64,000 bases of DNA from Nocardia sp. NBC_00403 (GCF_036046055.1 NZ_CP107939.1:7812001-7876000); one strand, 5' to 3'. Shown: positions 45,029 through 54,202, counted from the first letter of the stretch. Notes: a model not told the origin generated them from the sequence alone. Numbers and translations are program-made.

Positions 45029-46687
45029 ATGTCTCTATCCCTGCCCGCGTTGAATGGCTCCGTCCGAAAGGCGGGCGATTTCGCCCAGGGCGTGAATGTC
45101 ATGGTCAAGCGGCACCTGTTCAATCCGCTCCGGCCCGATCACGCAGCGCGATCAGCGTTCAACGTGCTCAAGTTCGGCCCGTTCGCCGGTGTCGTGATGC
45201 ACGCGGCCCAGACCCGACCGAGCGCAGCCGCCATCGTCGACGAACGTGGCGAGATGACCTTCGGTCAGCTGAACGAGCAGTCGAGCGCACTGGCGCGCGG
45301 CCTGGAGTCGCAGGGTATCGAGCCCGGCGACGTGGTCGCATTGTTGGCACGCGACCATCGCGGCATGGTACTGAGCCTGCTCGCCACGGGCAAGCTCGGT
45401 GTCCGCACGGTCCTGATGAACACCGGCTTCGCGAAACCGCAGTTCGCCGACGTCTCCGAGCGCGAGAACGTCAAAGCGGTACTGCACGACAGCGAATTCC
45501 TCGACCTGATGAGCGCCATCCCCGCCGAGATCCCCCGAGTGCTCACCTGGGTCGACGAGAAGGACAACGCCGATCCGTCGATCCCCACTATCGAAGCTCT
45601 GATCGCGGGTCGCTCCACCGAACCGCTGCCCGCCCCCGCCAAGCCGGGCGGCATGGTCATCCTGACCAGTGGCACCACCGGCACCCCCAAGGGTGCGCCG
45701 CGCGACCGGGTGAGCCCGTTCGCCTCGGCTCAGTTCGTCGACCGGGTCCCGCTGCCCAACAACGGCACCATGATCATGGCGGCGCCGATCTTCCACGGCA
45801 CCGGGCTCTCGCAGTTCACCATCGGTCTGGCCCTCGGCAATCGGGTGATCTTCCAGCAGCGCCGGTTCGACCCGGAGCAGACGCTCGCGAATATCACGCG
45901 GTACCGGGCGGATTCGCTGGTCGTGGTTCCGACCATGCTGCAGCGCATCCTCGATCTCGGCGACGACGTGCTGGCGAAGTACGACCCGAGCACCATCAAG
46001 GTGATCTTCGCGGCGGGCTCGGCGATCGCTCCGGATGTTGTCACTCGCACGCTCGACTACTTCGGCGACAGCCTCTACAACCTCTACGGCTCCACCGAAT
46101 GCGCCGTCATGACGGTCGCGACCCCAGAAGATCTGCGCAAGGCTCCGACCACCGCGGGCAAGGCGCCGGTCGGCATCCGCATCGTGCTGCTCGACGAGAA
46201 CCGCAAGCCGATCACCGAGCCGAACGTCACCGGCACCATCTTCGTGGACAACGGCTTCGCCTTCACCGGCTACACCGACGGCCGCACCAAAGAGATCGTG
46301 GACGGCATGATGTCCAGCGGCGATGTCGGGCACTTCGACGCCGACGGCCTGCTCTACATCGATGGTCGTGACGACGACATGATCGTCTCCGGCGGCGAGA
46401 ACGTCTTCCCGCTCGAGGTCGAGAACCTCATCGCGGGCCGCGAGGACATTTTCGAGGCCGCCGTGGTCGGTGTCGACGACCGAGAATTCGGAAAGCGGTT
46501 GCGCGCGTTCGTTGTTCCGGGTCCGGAATCGAAGCGCGACGCCCAGGAAATCAAGGACTTCGTCAAGGTGAACCTGGCCCGCTACAAGGTGCCGCGCGAG
46601 GTGATCTTCCTCGACGAGTTGCCCCGCAACGCCACCGGCAAGCTGCTGCGCAAGCCGCTCATCGAGATGGTGGTCGACGGCGGGTAG
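45029..46687 (+). CDS. long-chain acyl-CoA synthetase (FadD-like), copy 2
   Basis: A 552-residue protein. ATG 45029 is preferred because GCGGAAGG lies upstream and the longer frame has no family match. Motifs are as in copy 1: VILTSGTTGTPKGAPRDR, NLYGSTECAVMTVATPED, MMSSGDVGHFDADGLLYIDGRDDDMIVSGGENVFPLEVEN and NATGKLLRKPLIEM. The N-terminal 40 residues (MSLSLPALNGSVRKAGDFA, VMVKRHLFNPLRPDH) resemble FadD2-type proteins and may contact the membrane. The 232-bp gap to copy 1 may carry its own promoter. Confidence 0.9.
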   Translation: MSLSLPALNGSVRKAGDFAQGVNVMVKRHLFNPLRPDHAARSAFNVLKFGPFAGVVMHAAQTRPSAAAIVDERGEMTFGQLNEQSSALARGLESQGIEPGDVVALLARDHRGMVLSLLATGKLGVRTVLMNTGFAKPQFADVSERENVKAVLHDSEFLDLMSAIPAEIPRVLTWVDEKDNADPSIPTIEALIAGRSTEPLPAPAKPGGMVILTSGTTGTPKGAPRDRVSPFASAQFVDRVPLPNNGTMIMAAPIFHGTGLSQFTIGLALGNRVIFQQRRFDPEQTLANITRYRADSLVVVPTMLQRILDLGDDVLAKYDPSTIKVIFAAGSAIAPDVVTRTLDYFGDSLYNLYGSTECAVMTVATPEDLRKAPTTAGKAPVGIRIVLLDENRKPITEPNVTGTIFVDNGFAFTGYTDGRTKEIVDGMMSSGDVGHFDADGLLYIDGRDDDMIVSGGENVFPLEVENLIAGREDIFEAAVVGVDDREFGKRLRAFVVPGPESKRDAQEIKDFVKVNLARYKVPREVIFLDELPRNATGKLLRKPLIEMVVDGG

Positions 46688-46862
46688 GTGACCATCGCCC
46701 ATGGGCCTCGGCTGATTTCCTGCACCTGAACCGTCTGTGTTCGGTGTGCGGGAAATCCGATAGGGGCACAATTATTTCCAGATGGAAGCTGCGGATTCCG
46801 TGAGATTTCGGGTGTCGACTATCTCGAGATCCGGCACGTTACCTGTCAGTTATCATCAGCGG

Positions 46863-47426
46863 GTGAGTATCGAGTCCGGCCGCGCCGTTGCGGGGAAACG
46901 CAGTGCTGTCGCGCGGTTGCGCGGCGCTGCGGCCGGATCGATCTCGGGGGCCGTTTCGGTTGCGGCACACGGGTGGGCATCCGGCGGAATGACGCCGGAT
47001 GGCACCACGTTGGCGCTGCTGGCCGCCGCCGCCGCGGTGATCGGCGCGCTGGTGGCCGGCCTCCCGCTGCTGCGTGACACCTCGACCGGTCTTGTCGCGG
47101 CACTCGTCGCAGGTCAGCTGCTCGGCCATCTCTCCATGGGCTGGAGTTCGGGGCATATGCATCACGGCGATGCGCAGCTCACCCCCGCCATGTTCACCGC
47201 GCATGCCATCGCCGCTGCGCTGGCCGCCATCGTGATCCGCGGCGCCGAGGCCGCCTATCTGATCGGCTGCGCCGTGCTGACGCGCGTGCTGCCGATGCGC
47301 CACCACCCACCTGCGATCAACGGTCCCGCGCAGCTGCGCGGGACCCATCGCGACCGTGTCATTCTGCGGGTCTTCGCCGCCGAATCGCTACGGACCCGCG
47401 GTCCCCCACTCGCGGTTCGTCTCTGA
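46863..47426 (+). CDS. His-rich four-helix membrane protein
   Basis: GTG 46863 gives 187 residues. Four hydrophobic segments: GAAAGSISGAVSVAAHGWA, TTLALLAAAAAVIGALVAGLPLL, TGLVAALVAGQLLGHLSMGW, and PAMFTAHAIAAALAAIVIRGAEAAYLIGCAVLTRVL. The loop WSSGHMHHGDAQ is rich in histidine and suggests metal binding. A cytosolic tail follows. It stands upstream of the PepSY protein at 47734, which also carries a His-rich loop; a shared role in copper or haem handling is an inference from these features. Confidence 0.65.
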   Translation: MSIESGRAVAGKRSAVARLRGAAAGSISGAVSVAAHGWASGGMTPDGTTLALLAAAAAVIGALVAGLPLLRDTSTGLVAALVAGQLLGHLSMGWSSGHMHHGDAQLTPAMFTAHAIAAALAAIVIRGAEAAYLIGCAVLTRVLPMRHHPPAINGPAQLRGTHRDRVILRVFAAESLRTRGPPLAVRL

Positions 47427-47733
47427 CCAACTCCTTCACTCGGTGCACGAGCCGCGTTGCTCGTGCGTCGCCGCTGCCGCCTCGGCAAACTTCCAGCTGC
47501 GGGCCGATGTCCTCCCGTCGTGGCTTCGCATAGTCGTCGCGCACGCCGAAAACATCGGCCTTGGACGGTCATTCGGCGCAGGTGCACACCCGCCGCCGGT
47601 GCGAAGCCATCGACCATCGCCGTCGGCAGCCGACTTCTGACGAGCCGCAAGCGTGCGGCCGACATGCTGTCGGGCTCCTCGACGGTGCAGCGGCAGGCAT
47701 CCGGGTTCCCTGAACTCCAGAAACGAATCGAAA
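47427..47733. other. 307-bp gap without a supportable gene
   Basis: Open frames exist on both strands, but none has codon bias or start signals like the neighbours. The start of the PepSY gene at 47734 has no clear ribosome binding site. Confidence 0.35.
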
Positions 47734-49212
47734 ATGAGCATCATCGACGCCAGTCCTCCCGATACCGAATCGGGGGCGCCACCACCGGAATCCAGCACAC
47801 CGGAAAAATCCACCCGCCGCAACGGTCTCTACCCGCTTGCCATGCGGCTGCATTTCTATGCGGGCGTCTTCATCGCCCCCTTCATCCTGATCGCCGCGAT
47901 CACCGGGGCGCTCTACGCGATATCACCGACGCTCGAATCGATCGTTTCGCGCGATCTGCTCCAGGTCGACCCGGGTGGCACCCCGAAGCCCCTGTCGGAA
48001 CAGATCAATGCGGCCGTCGCGACCCAACCGAATCTGGCGCTGGTCGCAGTCGCCCCCGCACCGAGTTCGCACGACACCACCCGGGTGATCTTCAGCGACC
48101 CGTCGCTCGGTGAGTCCGAGCGCCGCGCGGTGTTCGTCAATCCCTACACCGCACAGCCCGTCGGCGACTCGGTCGTCTACGGCAGCTCGGGCGCACTGCC
48201 GCTGCGCACCTGGATCGACCAGCTACACCGGGATCTTCACCTCGGCGAGCCGGGCCGCATCTACAGCGAGCTCGCGGCGTCCTGGATGTGGATCATCGCG
48301 CTCGGCGGGCTGGTGCTGTGGTTCCGTCGGGTCCGCAGTCGCCGTAACCGCAATTCGGCGAGCTGGCTGCTGGTTCCCGACCGTTCACAGGGCGGCCGCG
48401 GCAGACGACTGAACTGGCATGGCGCCGTGGGTGTCTGGATTCTGCCGGTAGTGCTGCTGTTGTCGGCGACCGGTATGACCTGGTCCACCTATGCCGGTGA
48501 GAACATCACCGAATTGCGCCAGCAGCTCAGCTGGACCACCCCTGCTGTAAGCACCGCGCTGCCGGGCGCGGACACCCGGTCGCCCGCTCCCGCTGCGGGC
48601 GGCGATCACCACCACGGCGGCGGTCACGAGATGCCCGCGCCTGTCGATCCGAGTAATCGAATCGCTCAGGTCGATCGGGTCTACGACGTGGCCCGTGCCA
48701 ATGGTGTGACCGAAGCGGCCGAGATCAGTATCCCGGCCGAGCCAGGTAAGGCGTTTGCGGTGAAGGAACGACGAATGCCCGGCGTGTATACCGTCGACGC
48801 AGTCGCCGTTGAAGGCGCCACCGGCACGGTCACCGACAAGCTGGCCTATGCCGACTGGCCGCTGATGGCCAAGCTCACCAACTGGGGCATCCAGTTCCAT
48901 ATGGGTCTGATGTTCGGTCTGCTCAACCAGCTGCTGCTGCTCATGGTGATGATCGGCCTGATCACCGTCGTCGTGCGCGGCTATCTGATGTGGTGGAACC
49001 GCAGGCCGACCCGCGATGGATCGCGGATCGTCCTTGGCCGCGCCCCACGCCGCGGCGTGCTGCGCAAAACCTCGCCGTGGCTGGCGGTCCCGCTGGTCGC
49101 CGCCGCGCTGGTGGTCGGCTGGTTCGTCCCGATGGTCGGGCTGAGCCTGCTCGCCTTCCTCGCGATCGATCTGGTGATCGGTCTCGTCGGACGCGTTCGC
49201 GCCACCTCATAA
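47734..49212 (+). CDS. PepSY-associated TM (DUF) protein
   Basis: A 492-residue protein from ATG 47734. RLHFYAGVFIAPFILIAAITGALYAISP is the first helix of the PepSY_TM family, followed by a periplasmic PepSY-like region, then ASWMWIIALGGLVLWF, WHGAVGVWILPVVLLLSATGMTWSTYAGENI, and the late helices GIQFHMGLMFGLLNQLLLLMVMIGLITVV and LAVPLVAAALVVGWFVPMVGLSLLAFLAIDLVIGLV. Conserved histidines in the helices (HFYAG, QLHRDLH, NWHGAV, FHMGL) fit the iron/haem reductase-like members of the family. The GGDHHHGGGHEMP loop (about residue 290) is a metal-binding insert. Confidence 0.85.
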   Translation: MSIIDASPPDTESGAPPPESSTPEKSTRRNGLYPLAMRLHFYAGVFIAPFILIAAITGALYAISPTLESIVSRDLLQVDPGGTPKPLSEQINAAVATQPNLALVAVAPAPSSHDTTRVIFSDPSLGESERRAVFVNPYTAQPVGDSVVYGSSGALPLRTWIDQLHRDLHLGEPGRIYSELAASWMWIIALGGLVLWFRRVRSRRNRNSASWLLVPDRSQGGRGRRLNWHGAVGVWILPVVLLLSATGMTWSTYAGENITELRQQLSWTTPAVSTALPGADTRSPAPAAGGDHHHGGGHEMPAPVDPSNRIAQVDRVYDVARANGVTEAAEISIPAEPGKAFAVKERRMPGVYTVDAVAVEGATGTVTDKLAYADWPLMAKLTNWGIQFHMGLMFGLLNQLLLLMVMIGLITVVVRGYLMWWNRRPTRDGSRIVLGRAPRRGVLRKTSPWLAVPLVAAALVVGWFVPMVGLSLLAFLAIDLVIGLVGRVRATS

Positions 49213-49567
49213 CCCAGTTCTGATCCGCCGGAGCCTCGGCCGTCAGCGGCCGGGCAGCGACTCCGGTGCTACCGAAACGACCTAATTCGCCATTCCAGAA
49301 ATGAGCTGACCTGCGATAATAGGTTGATTCAAGAGTCTGATCAGCAGCTTTGAAGTCAGTGTGATCCAGACCATAACGACCCTCGGTGGGGAGTGAATTT
49401 CTCTCACTCGTCACCGGGGGCCGTCGTCGTGTCCCCAGCGGTGGTGGTTGGTTGGCAAGCCCCAGAGGGGCGCGGCAGTACTGTGGGACCGGCGTGAACC
49501 GGGGGTGAATGGTTCATGTCCCCGGCAACAGCACGGTACGAGTGTCGGCGGGTTGCGGCCACGAATC
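49213..49567. other. 355-bp leader region with hairpins
   Basis: A hairpin CGGCCG-TCAG-CGGCCG (49237-49252) begins 24 bp after the PepSY stop. Further on are a GCCCC-AGA-GGGGC hairpin and a G-rich segment containing ACCGGGGGTGAATGG (about 49496-49510), close to the start of the next gene. The DNA reads like a structured 5' leader rather than coding sequence. No known riboswitch could be fitted with confidence. Confidence 0.4.
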
Positions 49568-50155
49568 ATGTGGGAGGACATCATCAATACTTCTTCGCGT
49601 TTTGGCGCCGCGCTGGGCTGCGCGGCGGTGGTCTCGACTCTTGTCGGCTGGTCGGGTTCCGGCTCGGCCACCGCTCTGCCGGTCACGGGATCGGCCGGCG
49701 GCATCGATGTGGCCATCACCGCACAAAGCCCGACCATTGTCCGGCCAGGTGCAGCGCCGATGCGCTTCGATGTCACATTGGTCAACACCACAACCATCGA
49801 CGATGCTCAGGTGGGTTTGGTGGTGTCGCTGGGTCACTGCACGTGCAATCCGGGCCCTCTCAAGATGATGCCCAACGGGTCGATGCGCATGCTCGACGCC
49901 GGCACCAACACGTGGCAGACGGTGCCCTACGTGACAGAAGGGGGTGGCACGGATTTCCTCACCCGAGCTCTTGTCGCGCCGTTCGCGCTCGATCACGGGC
50001 AGACCACCACCTACCAACTGGAGTTGGAGCTCGACGCCGACCATCCCGTCGACGCGGGTGAGTCCGCCATCGACGTGACAATGACCGACGTCTCCACCAA
50101 CAGGCCGATCGGCGCAAGCCCCACGGCATCCTTGCCCATCACCGTTGAACCGTAG
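49568..50155 (+). CDS. secreted protein of unknown function (195 aa)
   Basis: From ATG 49568: MWEDIINTSSRFGAALGCA then AVVSTLVGWSGSGSATALPV, a signal-like hydrophobic segment. The mature part is beta-rich (IDVAITAQSPTIVRPGAAPMRFDVTLVNTTTIDDAQVGLVVSLGHCTCNPG) and looks like an immunoglobulin-like or DUF11-type fold. A good Shine-Dalgarno (GGGAGG) lies after the ATG, six bases before ATC 49583, so the real start is unclear. It is otherwise isolated, and its function is unknown. Confidence 0.65.
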   Translation: MWEDIINTSSRFGAALGCAAVVSTLVGWSGSGSATALPVTGSAGGIDVAITAQSPTIVRPGAAPMRFDVTLVNTTTIDDAQVGLVVSLGHCTCNPGPLKMMPNGSMRMLDAGTNTWQTVPYVTEGGGTDFLTRALVAPFALDHGQTTTYQLELELDADHPVDAGESAIDVTMTDVSTNRPIGASPTASLPITVEP

Positions 50156-50610
50156 CCCAGCAAGGCCTTTCGTTGCGGCGGCCGGTCCGCAGCCTCTATA
50201 CCCGCGGAGACCGCATGCTCGGACTGGCCGTGGCTGGACCGCCGATCAGACACTGGGGGCAGCCGAATCCGGCACAGCGGAGGACCGGTACAGGCAAGGC
50301 ATCCGGTGGAGCAGGACGCCTTCCATGATTACGTCCATGACGGTGAGCAACTGGCGATTGGCTCGCGACGACGAACGGGTAACCAGCACCCACCGCTTAC
50401 CCTCCGGCGCGGGCTCAGCCAGACCGGCCACGAGATCCTTGTAACCGGGACGCTGCTTGACCGTGTGCCTTGTAGCGCCGATATCGGTATCAGTGGTCAC
50501 GCGCGGATCCGCCCACCCGAAGCGGGCGCACTCCCCGCGCCCCCACTTCACTTGCTGCGGCACCGACAGGCCCTGGGCAGTAGCCCGGCCATCGAGACCC
50601 GGAGGAAACT
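50156..50610. other. probable remnant DNA between two genes
   Basis: A minus-strand frame here (50246-50710) has reasonably G/C-rich third positions over GYKDLVAGLAEPAPEGKRW and VLVTRSSSRANRQLLTVMDV, but it has no recognisable family or start signal and overlaps the Rpn fragment. I regard it as possibly a broken gene. Confidence 0.3.
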
Positions 50611-50611
50611 G

Positions 50612-50883
50612 ATGTCCATGGATCTGTCGTTCTTCCGCCCGGAAACGTCCCAGCGCCTGCGCGCGGAAGGTGTCGAGAAAGGGCGCGCTGAAGGCATCGC
50701 CCAGGGCCACGCTGAAGGCATCGCGGACGGCCTGCTGCGTGTGTTGGATGTCGCGGCATCGTCACCGATGACAACGCACGCGCCCGGATCAAGGCTTGCA
50801 CGGACCGAGACCAGCTCAACACCTGGCTCGACCGATCCCTCACCGCGACCACGATCACCGACCTCTTCAGCGAAGAGACCTGA
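50612..50883 (+). pseudogene. C-terminal fragment of an Rpn/YhgA-like (PD-(D/E)XK) protein, frameshifted
   Basis: ATG 50612 has GGAGGAAACTG before it and opens MSMDLSFFRPETSQRLRAEG plus VEKGRAEGIAQGHAEGIADGLLRVLDV. The typical continuation, RGIVTDDNARARIKACTDRD then QLNTWLDRSLTATTITDLFSEE, is present but one base out of frame from about 50752. This is the C-terminal tail of actinobacterial Rpn-type proteins, whose nuclease domain lies upstream; that domain is absent. So the gene is truncated and frameshifted. Confidence 0.6.
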
Positions 50884-50889
50884 CGAACC

Positions 50890-51141
50890 TCACACCTCAG
50901 CTGACGAATCCTCCTCGGCGATCGGAGGTTCGGGGTTCGGCGGGACGACCGGCCGTAGTAGCACCCACACCAGGAAGGCGAGGGCTACTGCGGCCATTCC
51001 TATGCCGGACCAGATGTTGATATTGATGCCGCCGGTTTTGGCTTCCTCGGCGGCGGTGTCGTGGACGAGGCCGGTGATGATGAGGATGACGCCGTAGCTG
51101 CCGAGCAGGGCGCCGACGATGGTGCGGATATCGAAAAGCAT
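50890..51141 (-). CDS. small two-helix membrane protein next to the sodium symporter
   Basis: An 83-residue protein (MLFDIRTIVGALLGSYGVI). Two helices: TIVGALLGSYGVILIITGLV and IWSGIGMAAVALAFLVWVLL; the tail VVPPNPEPPIAEEDSSAEV is acidic and cytosolic. It lies 12 bp downstream of the symporter gene and on the same strand, an arrangement repeated in other actinobacteria. It is probably an accessory subunit of the symporter, by context. Confidence 0.75.
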   Translation of the reverse strand: MLFDIRTIVGALLGSYGVILIITGLVHDTAAEEAKTGGININIWSGIGMAAVALAFLVWVLLRPVVPPNPEPPIAEEDSSAEV

Positions 51142-51153
51142 CGGCTGGCCTCC

Positions 51154-52968
51154 TTATCCGACGATGATGTTGAGGGCGATGACCAGGGCGAAGGCGATGC
51201 CGGCGAGCAGGACCGGGCGCTGGTACCAGGGGAGGAAATCGGACTCGGGATCGGTGCGCATTTCCTTCGGGGTTTCCGAGTAGACCAGGCCGACGAGTTC
51301 GGCAGCGGGCTTCGGCTGGGTCACCATGGTGACCGCGACACTGACGGCGATGTCGACGAAGAAGGCGACAGCGGCGGCGACGAAACTCGATCCCTGGCCG
51401 GATAATTCGAAGACGTCGGTCTTGTGTAGTACGAAAACCACAATGGCCGAACCGGTTCCGGAGACCAGGCCCATCCAGCCCGCGGTCGGTGTCATCCGTT
51501 TCCAGAACATGCCGAGGATGAACGTCGCGAACAACGGCGCGTTGAAGAAGCTGAACAACGTCTGCAGGTAGTCCATCATGTTGCTGAAATTTCCCGCGAT
51601 GAACGCGGTGAAGATCGCGGCGACGGTGGCTCCGACGGTGGCCAGGCGGCCGACGTCGAGGTAGTAGTGGTCGGGCTGATCACGGCGGACATACTGCTGC
51701 CAGAGGTCGTAGCTGAATACCGTGTTGAAGGCGGAGATATTGGCGGCCATGCCCGCCATGAACGCCGCGAGCAGGCCGGCGAGCCCGACGCCGAGCAATC
51801 CGTTCGGCAATACGTCTTTCATCAGATACAGCAGCGCCTGGTTGTAGGTGACATCCCCGGTGTAGTCCGGATTCGCGGTGACCTGATTTTTGTACTCGGC
51901 CATCTGCGGCACCAGAACGGCGCTGATCATGCCGGGGATCACCACGATCAGCGGGATGAACATCTTCGGGTAAGCACCGATGATCGGAGTGCGCCGCGCG
52001 GCCGAGATGGAGTGCGTCGCCAGCGCCCGCTGCACCTCGACGAAGTTGGTGGTCCAGTATCCGAACGAGAGCACGAACCCGAGCCCGAACACGATGCCGA
52101 CCACGGAGAGGAAATTGTTGGAGAAGCCGCTGAGCGCATTGCCCGGCCACGACTCCAGCTGTGCCGCACCGCCCGGCGACGTGGTCACCTTGTCGCGCAA
52201 CCCCTCCCAGCCGCCGACCTTGTGCAGACCGACCAACGTGAGCGGCAGCAACGCGGCAACGATGACGAAGAACTGCAGCACCTCGTTGTAGATCGCCGCG
52301 GACAACCCGCCGAGGGTGATGTAGGACAACACGATCACCGCCGCGACGATCACCGAAACCCACAGCGGCCAACCGAGCAGCACATTCACGATGGTGCCGA
52401 GCAGATACAAGTTCACCCCGGCGATGAGCACCTGCGCGATCGCGAAGCTCAATGCGTTCACCAGGTGTGCACCGGTGCCGAACCGCCTGCGCATGAACTC
52501 GGGCACACTGCGCACCTTGGAGCCGTAGTAGAACGGCATCATCACCACGCCGAGGAACAGCATGGCCGGCACCGCGCCGATCCAGAAGTAGTGGAAGGTC
52601 GGGAAGCCGTACTCCGCGCCATTGGCCGACATGCCCATGATCTCGACAGCGCCGAGGTTGGCGGAGATGAAGGCGAGGCCGGTCACCCAGGCGGGCAGCG
52701 AACGACCCGACAGGAAGAAGTCGATGCTGGAGGAGACGCGCCGCCTGGCCAGCAGCCCGATGCCGATCACAAAGACGAAATACAACGCGACCAGGGCGTA
52801 GTCGACGGGATTCGCATCCAGTTGCAGGCTCGATGCCGCGTCGAGATGCACAGTCGATGCGGTCGGCCGCAGAGTCGCGACGTCCAGCGCGGAGTGGAGC
52901 ACGGGTGAATCGGCAAGCGGCACAGCGTCGTCCCTCCAGGCGATGAAACCGAGCGTCGAGCGAGTCAT
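51154..52968 (-). CDS. sodium:solute symporter, probably for galactose or glucose
   Basis: A 604-residue protein from ATG 52968. After a 50-residue leader, NPVDYALVALYFVFVIGIGLLARRRVSSSIDFFLSGRSLPAW is the SSS-family first helix, and FISANLGAVEIMGMSANGAEYGF holds the Na+-site helix. Twelve to fourteen further hydrophobic segments follow (for example GLGFVLSFGYWTTNFVEVQRALAT, LLAAFMAGMAANISAFNTVFSYDLW). This SGLT-type sequence, together with galK 115 bp upstream on the same strand, points to galactose uptake driven by Na+. The small membrane gene at 50890 follows. Confidence 0.88.
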   Translation of the reverse strand: MTRSTLGFIAWRDDAVPLADSPVLHSALDVATLRPTASTVHLDAASSLQLDANPVDYALVALYFVFVIGIGLLARRRVSSSIDFFLSGRSLPAWVTGLAFISANLGAVEIMGMSANGAEYGFPTFHYFWIGAVPAMLFLGVVMMPFYYGSKVRSVPEFMRRRFGTGAHLVNALSFAIAQVLIAGVNLYLLGTIVNVLLGWPLWVSVIVAAVIVLSYITLGGLSAAIYNEVLQFFVIVAALLPLTLVGLHKVGGWEGLRDKVTTSPGGAAQLESWPGNALSGFSNNFLSVVGIVFGLGFVLSFGYWTTNFVEVQRALATHSISAARRTPIIGAYPKMFIPLIVVIPGMISAVLVPQMAEYKNQVTANPDYTGDVTYNQALLYLMKDVLPNGLLGVGLAGLLAAFMAGMAANISAFNTVFSYDLWQQYVRRDQPDHYYLDVGRLATVGATVAAIFTAFIAGNFSNMMDYLQTLFSFFNAPLFATFILGMFWKRMTPTAGWMGLVSGTGSAIVVFVLHKTDVFELSGQGSSFVAAAVAFFVDIAVSVAVTMVTQPKPAAELVGLVYSETPKEMRTDPESDFLPWYQRPVLLAGIAFALVIALNIIVG

Positions 52969-53029
52969 GCGTGTGGCGGTGCGATCTGTCCTGTCGCCCG
53001 CCGATGGTGTCGGCTACTACCTACTGTCG

Positions 53030-53061
53030 GTGATTGTGCCGCATCACCGCAGCACAATCAC
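53030..53061. promoter_or_regulatory. perfect inverted repeat in the galK-symporter gap
   Basis: 10-bp arms GTGATTGTGC / GCACAATCAC with a 12-bp spacer. It begins 62 bp upstream of the symporter start and ends 22 bp after the galK stop. It could be an operator of a sugar-responsive repressor or an RNA hairpin that separates expression of the two genes. Confidence 0.55.
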
Positions 53062-53083
53062 GTACAAAAACCTGGACGGTCGC

Positions 53084-54202
53084 TCAATCGACGCGGTGTG
53101 CGCCAGGGCCCGGCACCACGACGAAGGTGCGCGGATCGGCGAAACCCGCACGGACGAATCGATTTCGCACCGCATCTGCGACGGCCGCCGTGCGCTCACG
53201 ATCCACGAGCGCAATAACGCTGCCGCCGAACCCGCCGCCGACCATGCGCGCGCCGTGTGCTCCCGCATCGACCGCCGCGGCGGCAGCCGCGTCCAGAGCA
53301 GGCGTGGAGACTTCGAAATCGTCACGCAACGAGGCGTGCCCGGCACTGAGGATAGGGCCTATCGAGCGCGGATCGGCACCATCGCGCAAATTCTCGGCAA
53401 CCGTCAAAACGCGCGCGTTCTCGGTGACCACGTGCCGGGCCCGGCGTCGCAGTATCGGGTCGACGATGCGTTCGAGCGCGTCGATGGTGTCGATATCGCG
53501 GAGCGCGGGCACGCCGAGTTCCGCGGCCGCCGCATCGCATTGCGCGCGCCGGGCAGCGTAGCCCCCGTCGACCAACTCGTGTGCCTGCCCGGTATCGATC
53601 ACGAGCAATTCCAACCCGAAACGGTCCAGATCGAAGGGGATCTGTTCGTGCGTGGCGCCACCGGCCATGTGGGTGAAGCGGCGTACGTCCAGAAACAGCG
53701 CGTGACCTGCCGTGCACAGGATCGATGCCGACTGATCGAGCAGTCCGGTCGGCACACCGGCGTAGTCGTTCTCGGCGGCACGGGCGATATCGATCAGTTC
53801 CCGATCAGTGACCGTGGGCGCGAACAGATCTCGCAGCGCGACTGCCACCGCACACGACAGCGCCGCCGACGAGGACAGCCCGGCACCGATCGGCACCGCA
53901 CCGTCGAGCTCGATGTCCACTCCGGCGATCCGATGCCCGCGTCGCACGAATTCGGACACAACGCCCAGCGGATACCGCGACCAGGCAGGCACTCGATCCC
54001 GTTCGGCGGCAAGCGCGCCCACCCCGGCGAGCACCCGATCCCCTGGCCGCTGACGCGAGACCACCCGCACATCCCCAGTGTCGAGCACTGCGGCGAAACA
54101 CTCGACAACCAGCGGTAATGCGATGGGCAACACAAAGCCTTGGTTGTAGTCGGTGTGCTCACCGATGATGTTGACCCGCCCCGGCGCCACCCACTTCTGC
54201 AC
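53084..54202 (-). CDS. galK: galactokinase
   Basis: A 372-residue GHMP kinase; GTG 54202 is chosen because GCGAGGATCA precedes it and the family motif starts soon after. WVAPGRVNIIGEHTDYNQGFVLPIAL is the galactokinase signature. IGAGLSSSAALSCAVAVALRDLF is the ATP-binding GHMP loop. MVGGGFGGSVIALVD is the third motif. It phosphorylates galactose to galactose 1-phosphate in the Leloir pathway. galT and galE are not in the window. It is grouped with a sodium symporter downstream. Confidence 0.95.
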   Translation of the reverse strand: MQKWVAPGRVNIIGEHTDYNQGFVLPIALPLVVECFAAVLDTGDVRVVSRQRPGDRVLAGVGALAAERDRVPAWSRYPLGVVSEFVRRGHRIAGVDIELDGAVPIGAGLSSSAALSCAVAVALRDLFAPTVTDRELIDIARAAENDYAGVPTGLLDQSASILCTAGHALFLDVRRFTHMAGGATHEQIPFDLDRFGLELLVIDTGQAHELVDGGYAARRAQCDAAAAELGVPALRDIDTIDALERIVDPILRRRARHVVTENARVLTVAENLRDGADPRSIGPILSAGHASLRDDFEVSTPALDAAAAAAVDAGAHGARMVGGGFGGSVIALVDRERTAAVADAVRNRFVRAGFADPRTFVVVPGPGAHRVD

